Shown here piece by piece: positions 7,954 to 14,945 of a DNA stretch of 21,185 nt. The notes below the pieces were generated by a model, which was not told the DNA's origin, did no database searches, and worked only from the letters and a program-made list of their open reading frames with translations. Every line of letters starts with the position of its first letter. Position 1 is the first letter of the stretch. Origin of the DNA: Phycisphaerales bacterium UBA1910 (GTDB lineage: Bacteria; Planctomycetota; Phycisphaerae; Phycisphaerales; UBA1924); NCBI GenBank assembly GCA_002337545.1, contig DDGE01000037.1, forward strand, positions 1 through 21,185, read 5' to 3'. The position numbers were made by a program, and so were the translations under genes.

Positions 7954-8631
7954 ATGAGTAATACGCATACAGAAACGCCGGGTCCCCCCGTGATTCAAGT
8001 CTTTGCGCTGGGTGGTTTCCAGACAAACTGCATGGTTGTGACTGATGGCGAGCCCACCCCCGGAAAGCATTGTCTCATCGTGGATTGCGGGTACGAACCC
8101 GACGAGCTCCTCAGCTTCGTTGAGGAACAGGAACTTCAGGCGGAACGGGTGGTTTTGACGCATGCGCACGCCGACCACATCGCAGGGCTGCACGAACTGC
8201 ACTCACGACTGGGACCTGTGCCGATTTCGATGCATCGAGCGGAGGAGGATTGGATGAATGATCCGATGCTCAACCTGTCTGCGGCCTTGGGGTTGAATGT
8301 CACCGCACCGATGCCAAACGAGTTTCTGTCTGAGGGCGATACCGTTGGGATTGGGACGGTGATCTTTGAGATTAAAGAAACCCCTGGGCATTCGCCGGGT
8401 GGGATTTCATTGATTCATACCGGTTCAAAGAACGCGATCGTCGGCGATTCATTGTTCAATGGTTCAATAGGACGAACGGATTTTCCGGGCTCCAGCTTCG
8501 AAACGCTGGCCGATTCAATCAGGACGAAGCTATACAGCCTCGATCCTGATACACGCGTTTATCCTGGACACGGGCCTACGACAACGGTTGGACATGAAAT
8601 GGTCACAAACCCGTTCGTCCCTGCAAAGTAG
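7954..8631 (+). CDS. Metallo-beta-lactamase-fold hydrolase, glyoxalase II-like
   Basis: Binuclear-metal hydrolase of 225 residues. The signature THAHADH gives H70, H72, D74 and H75. Further expected ligands are the His in ETPGHSPGG, the Asp in GDSLFNGSIGRTD and the His in YPGHGPTT. The order and spacing fit the glyoxalase II/YcbL-like group, which hydrolyses thioesters such as S-lactoylglutathione or related substrates; the true substrate is unknown. There is no ribosome binding site before the ATG, and a TACCAT hexamer lies four bases upstream. The gene diverges from the cupin gene and converges on the dinB-like gene with 15 bases between stops. Confidence 0.9.
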   Translation: MSNTHTETPGPPVIQVFALGGFQTNCMVVTDGEPTPGKHCLIVDCGYEPDELLSFVEEQELQAERVVLTHAHADHIAGLHELHSRLGPVPISMHRAEEDWMNDPMLNLSAALGLNVTAPMPNEFLSEGDTVGIGTVIFEIKETPGHSPGGISLIHTGSKNAIVGDSLFNGSIGRTDFPGSSFETLADSIRTKLYSLDPDTRVYPGHGPTTTVGHEMVTNPFVPAK

Positions 8632-8646
8632 TTCGCGAAGAACAGA

Positions 8647-9201
8647 TTAGCCCATCGCGCTTCCAAGCCCGAAACAGCGGCGCCAGGTTGAGAGCTGTCC
8701 GAGGTGGAACATGAAATGGTCGTGGAGCATGAAGAGCCCCATCGCGTCGCATGTCCCGAAAAACTCGGCAGCACGCTCGTTCCCTTCTCCTTCAATCGCA
8801 CTGGCAAGCGCCTGATCGTCGAGGGTTGCGATGTGTTCCTGCACGGCTTTGTGTGATCTCTTGAAGTGCTCAAGGATTTCGTCATATGCAGGGTAAATCG
8901 TGTTGTCGGGATCATGCTGGCAATCAACCCCGGCCTCAAAGAGTTCAGAATAGACATCGGGCACAGATGCCTCCCCAGGTTCGACACCAAGTGCACGCAT
9001 GATCTTTTGGGGATAGATGGCGAGATGTCCGAATACGAACTTCGGGTGATTGCAGTGGATGACCTTCTCGTCGACCGTAGGCATTGAGCCGGCCTTGTCT
9101 GCATCGATGCCTTGGGCGAGTGCATCCGCAAGACCGGATGTTCTTTGCGACATTGTGAGAAGCAAACGAACGGACTGGCTTTTCGTGGCTGTATCGGTCA
9201 T
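8647..9201 (-). CDS. DinB-like four-helix-bundle protein
   Basis: About 184 residues, all-helical, related to the DinB/YfiT superfamily of metal-binding four-helix bundles, whose members include thiol transferases; many have no known reaction. The likely His triad is H58 in FGHLAIYPQK plus H162 and H166 in LHDHFMFHLGQL. The frame is open to 9318, but ATG 9201 is preferred: AAAGGAT lies seven bases upstream, and a strong promoter (9248-9276) gives a start near 9241, downstream of the longer start. It lies 37 bases after the ThiF-like gene on the same strand. Confidence 0.78.
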   Translation of the reverse strand: MTDTATKSQSVRLLLTMSQRTSGLADALAQGIDADKAGSMPTVDEKVIHCNHPKFVFGHLAIYPQKIMRALGVEPGEASVPDVYSELFEAGVDCQHDPDNTIYPAYDEILEHFKRSHKAVQEHIATLDDQALASAIEGEGNERAAEFFGTCDAMGLFMLHDHFMFHLGQLSTWRRCFGLGSAMG

Positions 9202-9238
9202 GCGGGATCCTTTCGAGCGGCCATTTCCAACTGAATGG

Positions 9239-10294
9239 TCAAGATCCAATATAGCGATCGTAAATCGAGCGTGCAAGCGCGGGGTCAGAAACTCCTTCGA
9301 TGATCGCTCGCCCATCATGGAACACGCTCAAGCCGTATGGTTCATCTCTGAGTGTGCCCTTCACAAGGACACCAATATTGGAAAAATCTCCGTGGACCCG
9401 CAGGTTTTCAAGAATCTGTTGCAGATCGAGGCGCTGACGGATACGGGGATTGACTTGGATCGCGTCTTTGCCGCAGATCGAGATCGTGTCCTCGTCATCT
9501 CGTTCGAGGAACTCAAATCGGCGATGGGCACAACAGGGGCACTCTGGGTCCTTTGAGCCGCTCAGATCGATTCTGCGGCGTTGGCCCTCCCACAGGTCAA
9601 ACTCCAGCAGAGTTCGCATCGCTCGCTTCTCGTGGCCCATGAGGACCTTGAGGGCCTCGCTGGCCTGATATGAAGCGATGATCGAGGAAACAGGCGAGAA
9701 GACCCCCACTGTTTCGCAGGTTGGTTGCGATCCCGGAGGTGGCGGTTCTGGGAAGATGCAACGGAGGCACGGCGAATCCGGGGGCAGGAACACGGTCGCC
9801 ATCCCCTTCGTCCCAACCGCCCCAGCATAGACATAAGGGATCGAGTGTTTGACACTCAGATCGTTGAGAATGAAGCGGGTCTCGAAGTTGTCCGCACCGT
9901 CGATCAGAATGTCGGGCGTTCCGAATCGTTCATGCTCGAGGAGCTGCTCGGCATCGTTCGCGTTCAGGTCTGCAACGACGGGGTGAATATCGATGTCCGG
10001 GTTGACCGCACGGAGCCGATCGGCGGCTGCGATTGCTTTGGGACGGCTCGTACGGGCGTCAGTATCCGTGTAGAGGGTCTGGCGATGCAGGTTCGTGATA
10101 TCTACGAGATCGCGATCGATGAGGGTAAGCTTTGCCACACCGGCGCGTGCAAGAAGGTCCGCACAGGGGCATCCGAGGGCTCCGACGCCGACGATCATCG
10201 CGTGGGCATTTTCGAGCTTCGATTGCGCGGTAGAATCCCAGAACGGCAGACGACGCTGACGGGAATATCGAGGATTGTCTGGGGTATTCGTCAC
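9239..10294 (-). CDS. ThiF/MoeB/HesA-type adenylyltransferase
   Basis: E1-like enzyme of 351 residues that would adenylate the C-terminal Gly-Gly of a ubiquitin-like sulfur carrier such as MoaD or ThiS. The nucleotide loop GVGALG is at 36-41, the following DRD at 60-62, N68 and R71 in TNLHRQ, and the Asp of IDGADN at 132-135. Zinc-binding pairs are C176/C179 (CLRC) and C252/C255 (CPCC), and the probable catalytic Cys is C193 in PTCETVG. Past 260 is a C-terminal domain of about 90 residues ending SDPALARSIYDRYIG, as in longer ThiF-family proteins. The start is GTG (10292-10294) with no ribosome binding site; TATGAT ends five bases upstream. No sulfur-carrier gene is in the window, so molybdopterin versus thiamine cannot be decided. 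Confidence 0.9.
   Translation of the reverse strand: MTNTPDNPRYSRQRRLPFWDSTAQSKLENAHAMIVGVGALGCPCADLLARAGVAKLTLIDRDLVDITNLHRQTLYTDTDARTSRPKAIAAADRLRAVNPDIDIHPVVADLNANDAEQLLEHERFGTPDILIDGADNFETRFILNDLSVKHSIPYVYAGAVGTKGMATVFLPPDSPCLRCIFPEPPPPGSQPTCETVGVFSPVSSIIASYQASEALKVLMGHEKRAMRTLLEFDLWEGQRRRIDLSGSKDPECPCCAHRRFEFLERDDEDTISICGKDAIQVNPRIRQRLDLQQILENLRVHGDFSNIGVLVKGTLRDEPYGLSVFHDGRAIIEGVSDPALARSIYDRYIGS
9248..9276 (-). promoter_or_regulatory. Promoter of the dinB-like gene
   Basis: On the reverse strand TTGCAC (9271-9276) and TATATT (9248-9253) are separated by exactly 17 bases. It lies inside the 3' end of the ThiF-like gene. Transcription would start near 9241 and give a leader of about 40 bases with an AAAGGAT ribosome binding site. 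Confidence 0.6.
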
Positions 10295-10299
10295 GAGTG

Positions 10300-10305
10300 A
10301 TCATA
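10300..10305 (-). promoter_or_regulatory. -10 element for the ThiF-like gene
   Basis: Reverse-strand TATGAT matches the consensus at five of six positions and is followed by CACTC and then the GTG start. This spacing would place the transcript start on the start codon itself. The hexamer 17 bases upstream, GTCATT, is a poor -35. Confidence 0.4.
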
Positions 10306-10323
10306 GTTGCGAGGGGGATGAAA

Positions 10324-10998
10324 ATGACACGGTGTGCATCAGAGAACAGATACCCTGCAACGGGGCTCGAATGGAGTCATTCAGGCCCAATCCGGTGCGA
10401 ACTCGAATCAGAACGCCTGGTGATTCGCAACTACACGCTCGATGATGTCGAACCGCTCTTCGAGGCGATCAACGAATCTCGCGAGGGGCATCTGCTTCCT
10501 TGGATGACCTGGTGCCAAGACAACCATCACACGGTCGAGTCAACAACGAAGTATGTCTGCGAGCAAATGCTCGCGGTTGCTCAACCGATGACATTCACGA
10601 ATGTCGGCACGGGGATCTTCTGCAAGGACACCGGGCGGTTCCTCGGTGGATCTGGTGTGCATGATGTCCGGCCTGACAGTGCTTCGTGTGAGACGGGGTA
10701 CTGGATCAGACGCGATGCGATCGGGAACGGGTATGCACGCGAGGCCTGTGCTCGCACGATCTCGTGGGCACTTGAAGAGCAATCGCACGGCGGGCTCGGG
10801 CTTCAGCGTGTTCGGATCTATTGCGCCCTAGAAAATGCACACTCGAAACAGCTCATCGAGAAACTCTCCATCCGACAGGAAGTCCATCAACGGCGCGATT
10901 ATGTCGTTGATGGGGTAGGAGTATGCGACCGGCTCGGGTGGGGTGTGCTCAAAGACGAGTGGGACTGCAAGAACCATTGCGTCATCCCCCACGCATGA
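10324..10998 (+). CDS. GNAT-family N-acetyltransferase, RimJ/RimL-like
   Basis: About 224 residues; transfers an acetyl group from acetyl-CoA to an amine of unknown identity. The opening SERLVIRNYTLDDVEPLFEA is typical of the RimJ/RimL subgroup, as are the central GTGIFCKDTGRFLGGSGVHDV and ETGYWIRRDAIGNGYAREA with the acetyl-CoA loop (R-x-x-G-x-G/A type) in RRDAIGNGYA. The strand-helix NAHSKQLIEKL follows. ATG 10324 is chosen among three in-frame starts because GAGGGGG lies six bases upstream. It starts 29 bases from the divergent ThiF-like gene, and its last 17 bases overlap the end of the convergent phosphoesterase gene. Confidence 0.85.
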   Translation: MTRCASENRYPATGLEWSHSGPIRCELESERLVIRNYTLDDVEPLFEAINESREGHLLPWMTWCQDNHHTVESTTKYVCEQMLAVAQPMTFTNVGTGIFCKDTGRFLGGSGVHDVRPDSASCETGYWIRRDAIGNGYAREACARTISWALEEQSHGGLGLQRVRIYCALENAHSKQLIEKLSIRQEVHQRRDYVVDGVGVCDRLGWGVLKDEWDCKNHCVIPHA

Positions 10999-12193
10999 GC
11001 GTCACTTCGACAATCTCCGGCGGCACACCGAATCGCACAGGCAACAAGGACATACCGATCCCGCGTGAAACACACACAGGAAAACGCGGCCCCTGAACAA
11101 GTCCGCCAGCATACTTCGATCCGTACTTGCTTGGGACCATTGGGGTACCCAGAAATGGAATGCGCACCTGCCCACCGTGAGTGTGCCCTGAGAACATGAG
11201 ATCAACACGAGGAGCGGCCTGGCTCTTGAGTGGACCGATCTCCGCGGTATCGGGCTGATGTGCGAGCAGTAGACGCGGTGTGTCTGGCCGTAGATCACGA
11301 AAAGCTCGGGGGATATCCGTGGCGTCTTCCGTGAGATCACCAAGCCCGACCATTGCGAGTGCTTGAGGTGCATGCTCATTCACGATTTGATGTGTGACCG
11401 GATTCAGCCAGACGCGATCGTTGTCGATCATGTGCACGCCCTGATCTCTGAGCGCATCGGACATTCGTTTGCCGTCGCCCCACCAATCGTGATTCCCCAG
11501 CACCCCCACCGCACCGATCCGGGAAGCGTCAATCATGGGTTTACAGAGTTGTGCGGCTGTTTCGATCTGGTTCGTACCGTCGTGGATGTAATCACCCGTC
11601 AGAACAAGCAGATCCGGACGGAGATCCACAGCACATTGCACCGCATGCTTCATGAAAGATTCTGGGATTCGCGGCCCGAGGTGCGGGTCGGAGAACTGGA
11701 CGATGCGGAGCCCTTCGAACTCGTTGGATAAGCCTGCGATCGGGACTGTGTATCGTCGAACTTTGATCTCCCAGGGCTCAACAAGTGTCGCATACCCCGG
11801 TGAGGCAACGGCACCGACCATCCCAATGCCAAGCACGCCTTGGGTTAAGAATGCGCGTCGTGAGTCATCGACTTCCTGTTCAACTGGCATTGAACGCCTG
11901 CGGTGCAGACGATCACAGAGAACCAAGACCGATGCAAGAGCAATACACCAGCATGCCCAAGCCATGGCGTTGGCGAGCACGATCGTGATCGGGTTGTCAC
12001 GGACACCGGAGAGCCCAACGAGATAAAGTGGAACCCATCCGGGGAGTGCAAAGATGTAGAAGAAGTTGGAAACACTCTGGATCGGGCCAGAGAGGTGCAA
12101 TGTCCAGGTTGCGATCGATGTGATAGACCCCAGAGTGACTGCGACGCACCAGAGTGCGATGAGTCGCCTTGTTCTTGAGGAAACCTTCGGCAT
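10982..12193 (-). CDS. Membrane metallophosphoesterase, YkuE-like
   Basis: 403 residues. Three hydrophobic helices lie at about 11-30, 43-62 and 70-93; a basic stretch and a twin-arginine-like motif SRRAFL at 111-116 follow, with another hydrophobic segment at 117-134. The calcineurin-like catalytic domain has SDPHLG (D169, H171), GDYIHD (D201), GNHD (N234, H235, D236), AHQPD (H312) and GHTHGG (H337, H339), so all metal ligands are present. The domain and the segment after the arginine motif resemble B. subtilis YkuE, a Tat-exported phosphoesterase, so action outside the cytoplasm is likely. The substrate is unknown. No ribosome binding site is evident before the ATG at 12193. It lies downstream of the rpsG terminator and so needs its own promoter. 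Confidence 0.88.
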   Translation of the reverse strand: MPKVSSRTRRLIALWCVAVTLGSITSIATWTLHLSGPIQSVSNFFYIFALPGWVPLYLVGLSGVRDNPITIVLANAMAWACWCIALASVLVLCDRLHRRRSMPVEQEVDDSRRAFLTQGVLGIGMVGAVASPGYATLVEPWEIKVRRYTVPIAGLSNEFEGLRIVQFSDPHLGPRIPESFMKHAVQCAVDLRPDLLVLTGDYIHDGTNQIETAAQLCKPMIDASRIGAVGVLGNHDWWGDGKRMSDALRDQGVHMIDNDRVWLNPVTHQIVNEHAPQALAMVGLGDLTEDATDIPRAFRDLRPDTPRLLLAHQPDTAEIGPLKSQAAPRVDLMFSGHTHGGQVRIPFLGTPMVPSKYGSKYAGGLVQGPRFPVCVSRGIGMSLLPVRFGVPPEIVEVTLMRGG

Positions 12194-12235
12194 GGGCGTC
12201 GTACCAAGAGTGACCGGTCAATGTTCGTCAGGAAT

Positions 12236-12268
12236 AGAAAAACCCGGCAGCCAAATAGGCTGCCGGGT
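12236..12268 (-). terminator. Rho-independent terminator after rpsG
   Basis: A perfect 11-bp GC-rich stem (ACCCGGCAGCC at 12242-12252 with its complement at 12258-12268) with a five-base loop. On the reverse strand it is followed by a T-run (12242-12238). It lies 26 bases after the rpsG stop and separates rpsG from the phosphoesterase gene. Confidence 0.9.
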
Positions 12269-12294
12269 CTGATATCGGTCGATTGCTGAGGCGA

Positions 12295-12795
12295 TTATCG
12301 TGCGAAGTGCGCGAATGCCTTGTTTGCTTCCGCCATGCGGTGGGTCTGGTCGCGGGTGGTCATGGCCTTACCCTCGCCGCGTGCGGCTGCCCAGAGCTCG
12401 TCGGCGAGCTTGAGGTGTGTCGGACGCCCTTTTTCGGAGCGGACAGCGGTGATGATCCAGCGGAACGCGAGCGACTGCTGACGGTTCTGCTTGACCTGCA
12501 TCGGGACTTGGTAGTTTGCACCACCGATTCGCTTGGAGCGGACCTCGACATAGGGCTTCACATTTTCGATTGCCCGCTGGAAGATCTCGATGGACTCGGT
12601 GATGCCCTCGGCTTCTGCTTCAGCGTTGCCCTTCAAGCGCTCCTGAATCACATCGAGTGCGTCGTAGACAACGCGCTGGGCCGAGGTCTTGCGACCGTCG
12701 AGCATGATGCAGTTGATGAACTTGGAGAGGACCTTGTCGTTGAACTTGGGGTCCGGACGGAGCTGAGTCTGCGATGCGGTAATGCGGCCTGCCAT
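12295..12795 (-). CDS. rpsG: 30S ribosomal protein S7
   Basis: Primary binding protein for the 3' major domain of 16S rRNA, contacting the E and P sites. It has 166 residues. Family blocks are LRPDPKFND, INCIMLDGRKTSAQ, AIENVKPYVEVRSKRIGGANYQVP, ALAFRWII and the C-terminal HRMAEANKAFAHFAR. Relative to E. coli there is an Ala/Glu-rich insertion of about nine residues at 56-66, between the second and third helices. The ATG has AAGGA about ten bases upstream. The usual str-operon order rpsL-rpsG is kept, but a terminator sits between them and fusA/tuf do not follow. Confidence 0.97.
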   Translation of the reverse strand: MAGRITASQTQLRPDPKFNDKVLSKFINCIMLDGRKTSAQRVVYDALDVIQERLKGNAEAEAEGITESIEIFQRAIENVKPYVEVRSKRIGGANYQVPMQVKQNRQQSLAFRWIITAVRSEKGRPTHLKLADELWAAARGEGKAMTTRDQTHRMAEANKAFAHFAR

Positions 12796-12881
12796 GTGGT
12801 CTGGTTCCTTCTTGGCTCATCTGCCCTCGTGGGCGCTGTTCACCCCGGCGTGCCTTGTGATCCGGGATTACTTGCCTGAGA

Positions 12882-12911
12882 TAAAAAAACGCATCACACG
12901 CGTGATGCGTT
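12882..12911 (-). terminator. Rho-independent terminator between rpsL and rpsG
   Basis: A perfect stem of 9-10 bp (ACGCATCAC at 12889-12897 with GTGATGCGT at 12902-12910; the outer A-T pair adds one) with a four-base loop. On the reverse strand it is followed directly by seven T (12889-12883). It starts about 20 bases after the rpsL stop and lies 87 bases before the rpsG ATG. The remaining bases up to rpsG show no clear promoter. Confidence 0.85.
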
Positions 12912-12930
12912 CAATAGAGACTTGATTCGA

Positions 12931-13305
12931 TTAGCCCTTGCTCTTCTTCGCGCCGTACTTCGAGCGGCCCTGCTTACGATCGTCGACGCCGAGCGAGTCC
13001 ATCGCACCGCGAACGACATGGTAGCGAACACCGGGGAGGTCACGGACACGACCGCCGCGGACGAGCACGATGGAGTGCTCCTGGAGGTTGTGGCCTTCGC
13101 CGCCGATGTACGCGGTGACTTCCTTGCCGTTGGAGAGTCGGACACGCGCGATCTTCCGGAGTGCGGAGTTCGGCTTCTTTGGGGTTGTGGTCTTCACAGT
13201 GAGACACACACCACGACGCTGAGGGCAGCTGTCCATGTCACGGACTTTGGACTTGACCTTCGGGGTCTTGCGCGGGTTGCGGATAAGCTGGTTGATCGTC
13301 GGCAT
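12931..13305 (-). CDS. rpsL: 30S ribosomal protein S12
   Basis: Decoding-centre protein of the small subunit, 124 residues, the standard length. Signature segments are CPQRRGVC (27-34), [13 protein letters not shown] (39-51), [12 protein letters not shown] (67-78) and [15 protein letters not shown]. The frame is open to 13527, but MPTINQL at 13305 is the family start. K43 and K44 in the PKKP loop are present, but position 88 is Arg (codon at 13042-13044) where most bacteria have Lys. D89, the methylthiolation site of S12, is kept. A good promoter lies at 13383-13410. The gene is followed by its own terminator and then rpsG. Confidence 0.97.
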   Translation of the reverse strand: MPTINQLIRNPRKTPKVKSKVRDMDSCPQRRGVCLTVKTTTPKKPNSALRKIARVRLSNGKEVTAYIGGEGHNLQEHSIVLVRGGRVRDLPGVRYHVVRGAMDSLGVDDRKQGRSKYGAKKSKG

Positions 13306-13358
13306 TCGTTCTATCCAGTTCGTTGACCTAGGGGTGCCCTTCGGCGCAGCATGGGTAT

Positions 13359-13376
13359 CCGACCGTCTTTGGTCGG
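13359..13376 (-). other. 5' leader hairpin of rpsL mRNA
   Basis: A perfect 6-bp stem (CCGACC at 13359-13364 with GGTCGG at 13371-13376) with a six-base loop. With the promoter at 13383-13410 the transcript would start near 13376, so the hairpin would form the extreme 5' end of the rpsL mRNA, about 55 bases before the start codon. Confidence 0.45.
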
Positions 13377-13382
13377 GCAGGA

Positions 13383-13410
13383 AGTGTAGCACCGAGAATC
13401 CGCGAAGCAA
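13383..13410 (-). promoter_or_regulatory. rpsL promoter
   Basis: Reverse-strand TTGCTT (13405-13410) and TACACT (13383-13388) with a 16-base spacer. Transcription would start near 13376, giving a leader of about 70 bases. It lies in the 177-base space between rpsL and the divergent MazG-like gene. Confidence 0.55.
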
Positions 13411-13482
13411 GCCCTCAGAAGCAGAAACCCATGCACGACCCGAACTCGATCCGAAGCGCATGGGTGGGCTAGGATCGCCCCC

Positions 13483-13851
13483 ATGAGCACGAACGATAGG
13501 CAGACGAACAACCCCGAACAAAACCAAACCCCCGAGGCGGTTGCCGCAAACATGACCGTACGGGGATTCCAGAAACTGATCTACGATCGGTACTTCGCCT
13601 CCGACAACGCTCGGGGGACGGCCGGGACCTTTCTGTACCTCACGGAAGAGTTCGGCGAACTCGCGACAGCACTCGCGAACTGCAATCGCCCGAACCGACC
13701 CGCATCAGAGGATGAACGGGAGAATCTCGAGGAAGAGTTCGCGGATGTGCTCGCGTGGCTGGCAACCCTCGCGAATATCAACGGGGTCGATCTCGCTGAC
13801 ACCCTGATCAAGTACACCGATCCGGATCGGGTGCAGGGTATCAAGGAGTAA
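13483..13851 (+). CDS. MazG-like nucleotide pyrophosphohydrolase
   Basis: Small all-helical NTP pyrophosphohydrolase of 122 residues; such enzymes split non-standard or excess NTPs to NMP and pyrophosphate using Mg ions held by acidic residues. The motif [12 protein letters not shown] gives E55, E56 and E59; [16 protein letters not shown] gives the second acidic group (E84/E85 and D88). The first 23 residues are polar (Asn/Gln/Pro) and probably disordered; ATG at residue 24 is an alternative start. The ATG at 13483 is preceded by TAGGAT (13470-13475), which could act as a -10 for a leaderless mRNA or as a weak AGGA ribosome binding site. Substrate not predictable. Confidence 0.85.
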   Translation: MSTNDRQTNNPEQNQTPEAVAANMTVRGFQKLIYDRYFASDNARGTAGTFLYLTEEFGELATALANCNRPNRPASEDERENLEEEFADVLAWLATLANINGVDLADTLIKYTDPDRVQGIKE

Positions 13852-13949
13852 GTGCCACTCTGTGCCCTGAACACGATCCTGTGGGTTTGTGAAGTCTGCG
13901 CGAGGAGTGCCAAGCCCCTCCCACAGCACGGGTTGCGGTGTGTACCCTC

Positions 13950-13992
13950 GGGTCCAGGTGTGATTCCCAAGTCACGGATGATCCTTGGACCC
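13950..13992 (+). other. Structured leader before the LpxH-like gene
   Basis: GGGTCCA (13950-13956) pairs with TGGACCC (13986-13992), extended inward by GG/CC-type pairs past a bulge, and encloses a smaller hairpin GTGA/TCAC (13960-13963 and 13971-13974). There is no T-run, so it is not a typical terminator. It ends ten bases before the ribosome binding site at 14002-14008. Confidence 0.4.
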
Positions 13993-14014
13993 ACTGAAAA
14001 CAGGCAGGTACACG

Positions 14015-14905
14015 ATGCGTTACAGGGCATGCTGGATCTCTGACCTTCATCTCGGGAGCAAGAAGGCGGAGACGGAACTGATCTACAGTTTCCTCAAGAA
14101 GAACGAGTTCGATGACTTATATCTCAATGGAGATGTCATTGATATCTGGCGTTGGAAACAGGCGGGACTGCTCAAGGCGAAGAACACCCAGGAGCACATC
14201 GATGTCGTCCAGCGGATCCTGAAAATTGCGAAGAAGAAGACCCGGGTGCATTACACGATCGGAAACCACGACGAGTTCCTGATGCATTTCTTGGCTGAGC
14301 AGCAGGGTGCTCGCGACTTTGGGAATCTCAATCTGAACGAACGGGTCGTGCACGAAACCGTGAATGGCAAGCGGTATCTCGTCCTCCACGGACACCAGTT
14401 CGATCTGGTCACCCGCACAGCACCGTGGATCGCGAAACTCGGGGATCGCGGGTATGAGTTCACAATCTGGGTGAATCGGATCGTGAACCGGATCCGCCGG
14501 CGCATGGGGTTGCGGTACTGGTCATTATCCAAGTTCATCAAGCTCAAGGTTAAAAAAGCCACGATGATCATCGGGCGATTTGAGGAGAGCGCCCTCCACT
14601 ACGCGCGTGAGCACGGGTACGACGGGATCATCTGTGGACACATTCACAACCCGGAGATTAGCTTGCTAGACGATGGGCCGGCGTACCTCAACAGCGGGTG
14701 CTGGACAGATCGGGCGAACTGCAACGCGCTCGTGGAGCGGGCGGATGGATCAATCGATCTGATCCAGTGGGACGGTGAGCGGGAGATCATTCTCAAGTCC
14801 ACCGATCCCGAGCGGGACGGCATCTATTTCCCAACACTCGAAGAACTCAACGAGACGATCTCAAAGACTCCGTCATCGAAACAAGATGAGTTCTCGCCGA
14901 TCTGA
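14015..14905 (+). CDS. LpxH-like metallophosphoesterase (UDP-2,3-diacylglucosamine diphosphatase family)
   Basis: 296 residues. Metal-binding motifs of the calcineurin-like fold: SDLHLGS (D10, H12), NGDVIDIWRW (D40), GNHD (N84, H85, D86), LHGHQFD (H125, H127) and GHIHNPE (H209, H211). Both the D-x-W-x-W pattern after GD and the HGHQFD pattern fit the COG2908 group containing LpxH, which cleaves UDP-2,3-diacylglucosamine to lipid X in lipid A synthesis. A basic, amphipathic stretch at 154-182 resembles the lipid-binding cap. Length is greater than E. coli LpxH (240), so a related substrate is possible. ATG 14015 has AGGCAGG six bases upstream; an in-frame TTG at 13985 is less likely. Other lipid A genes are not in the window. 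Confidence 0.82.
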   Translation: MRYRACWISDLHLGSKKAETELIYSFLKKNEFDDLYLNGDVIDIWRWKQAGLLKAKNTQEHIDVVQRILKIAKKKTRVHYTIGNHDEFLMHFLAEQQGARDFGNLNLNERVVHETVNGKRYLVLHGHQFDLVTRTAPWIAKLGDRGYEFTIWVNRIVNRIRRRMGLRYWSLSKFIKLKVKKATMIIGRFEESALHYAREHGYDGIICGHIHNPEISLLDDGPAYLNSGCWTDRANCNALVERADGSIDLIQWDGEREIILKSTDPERDGIYFPTLEELNETISKTPSSKQDEFSPI

Positions 14906-14945
14906 ATCGTCCCAAACCTCATCACGAATCGCATAGACTCTCCGT

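Noticed and set aside
9725..10300. 191-codon forward frame over the ThiF-like gene
   Set aside because: Antisense shadow; the reverse-strand product has all ThiF/MoeB motifs.
12283..12879. 198-codon forward frame over rpsG
   Set aside because: Antisense shadow of a highly conserved ribosomal protein gene and the terminator region.
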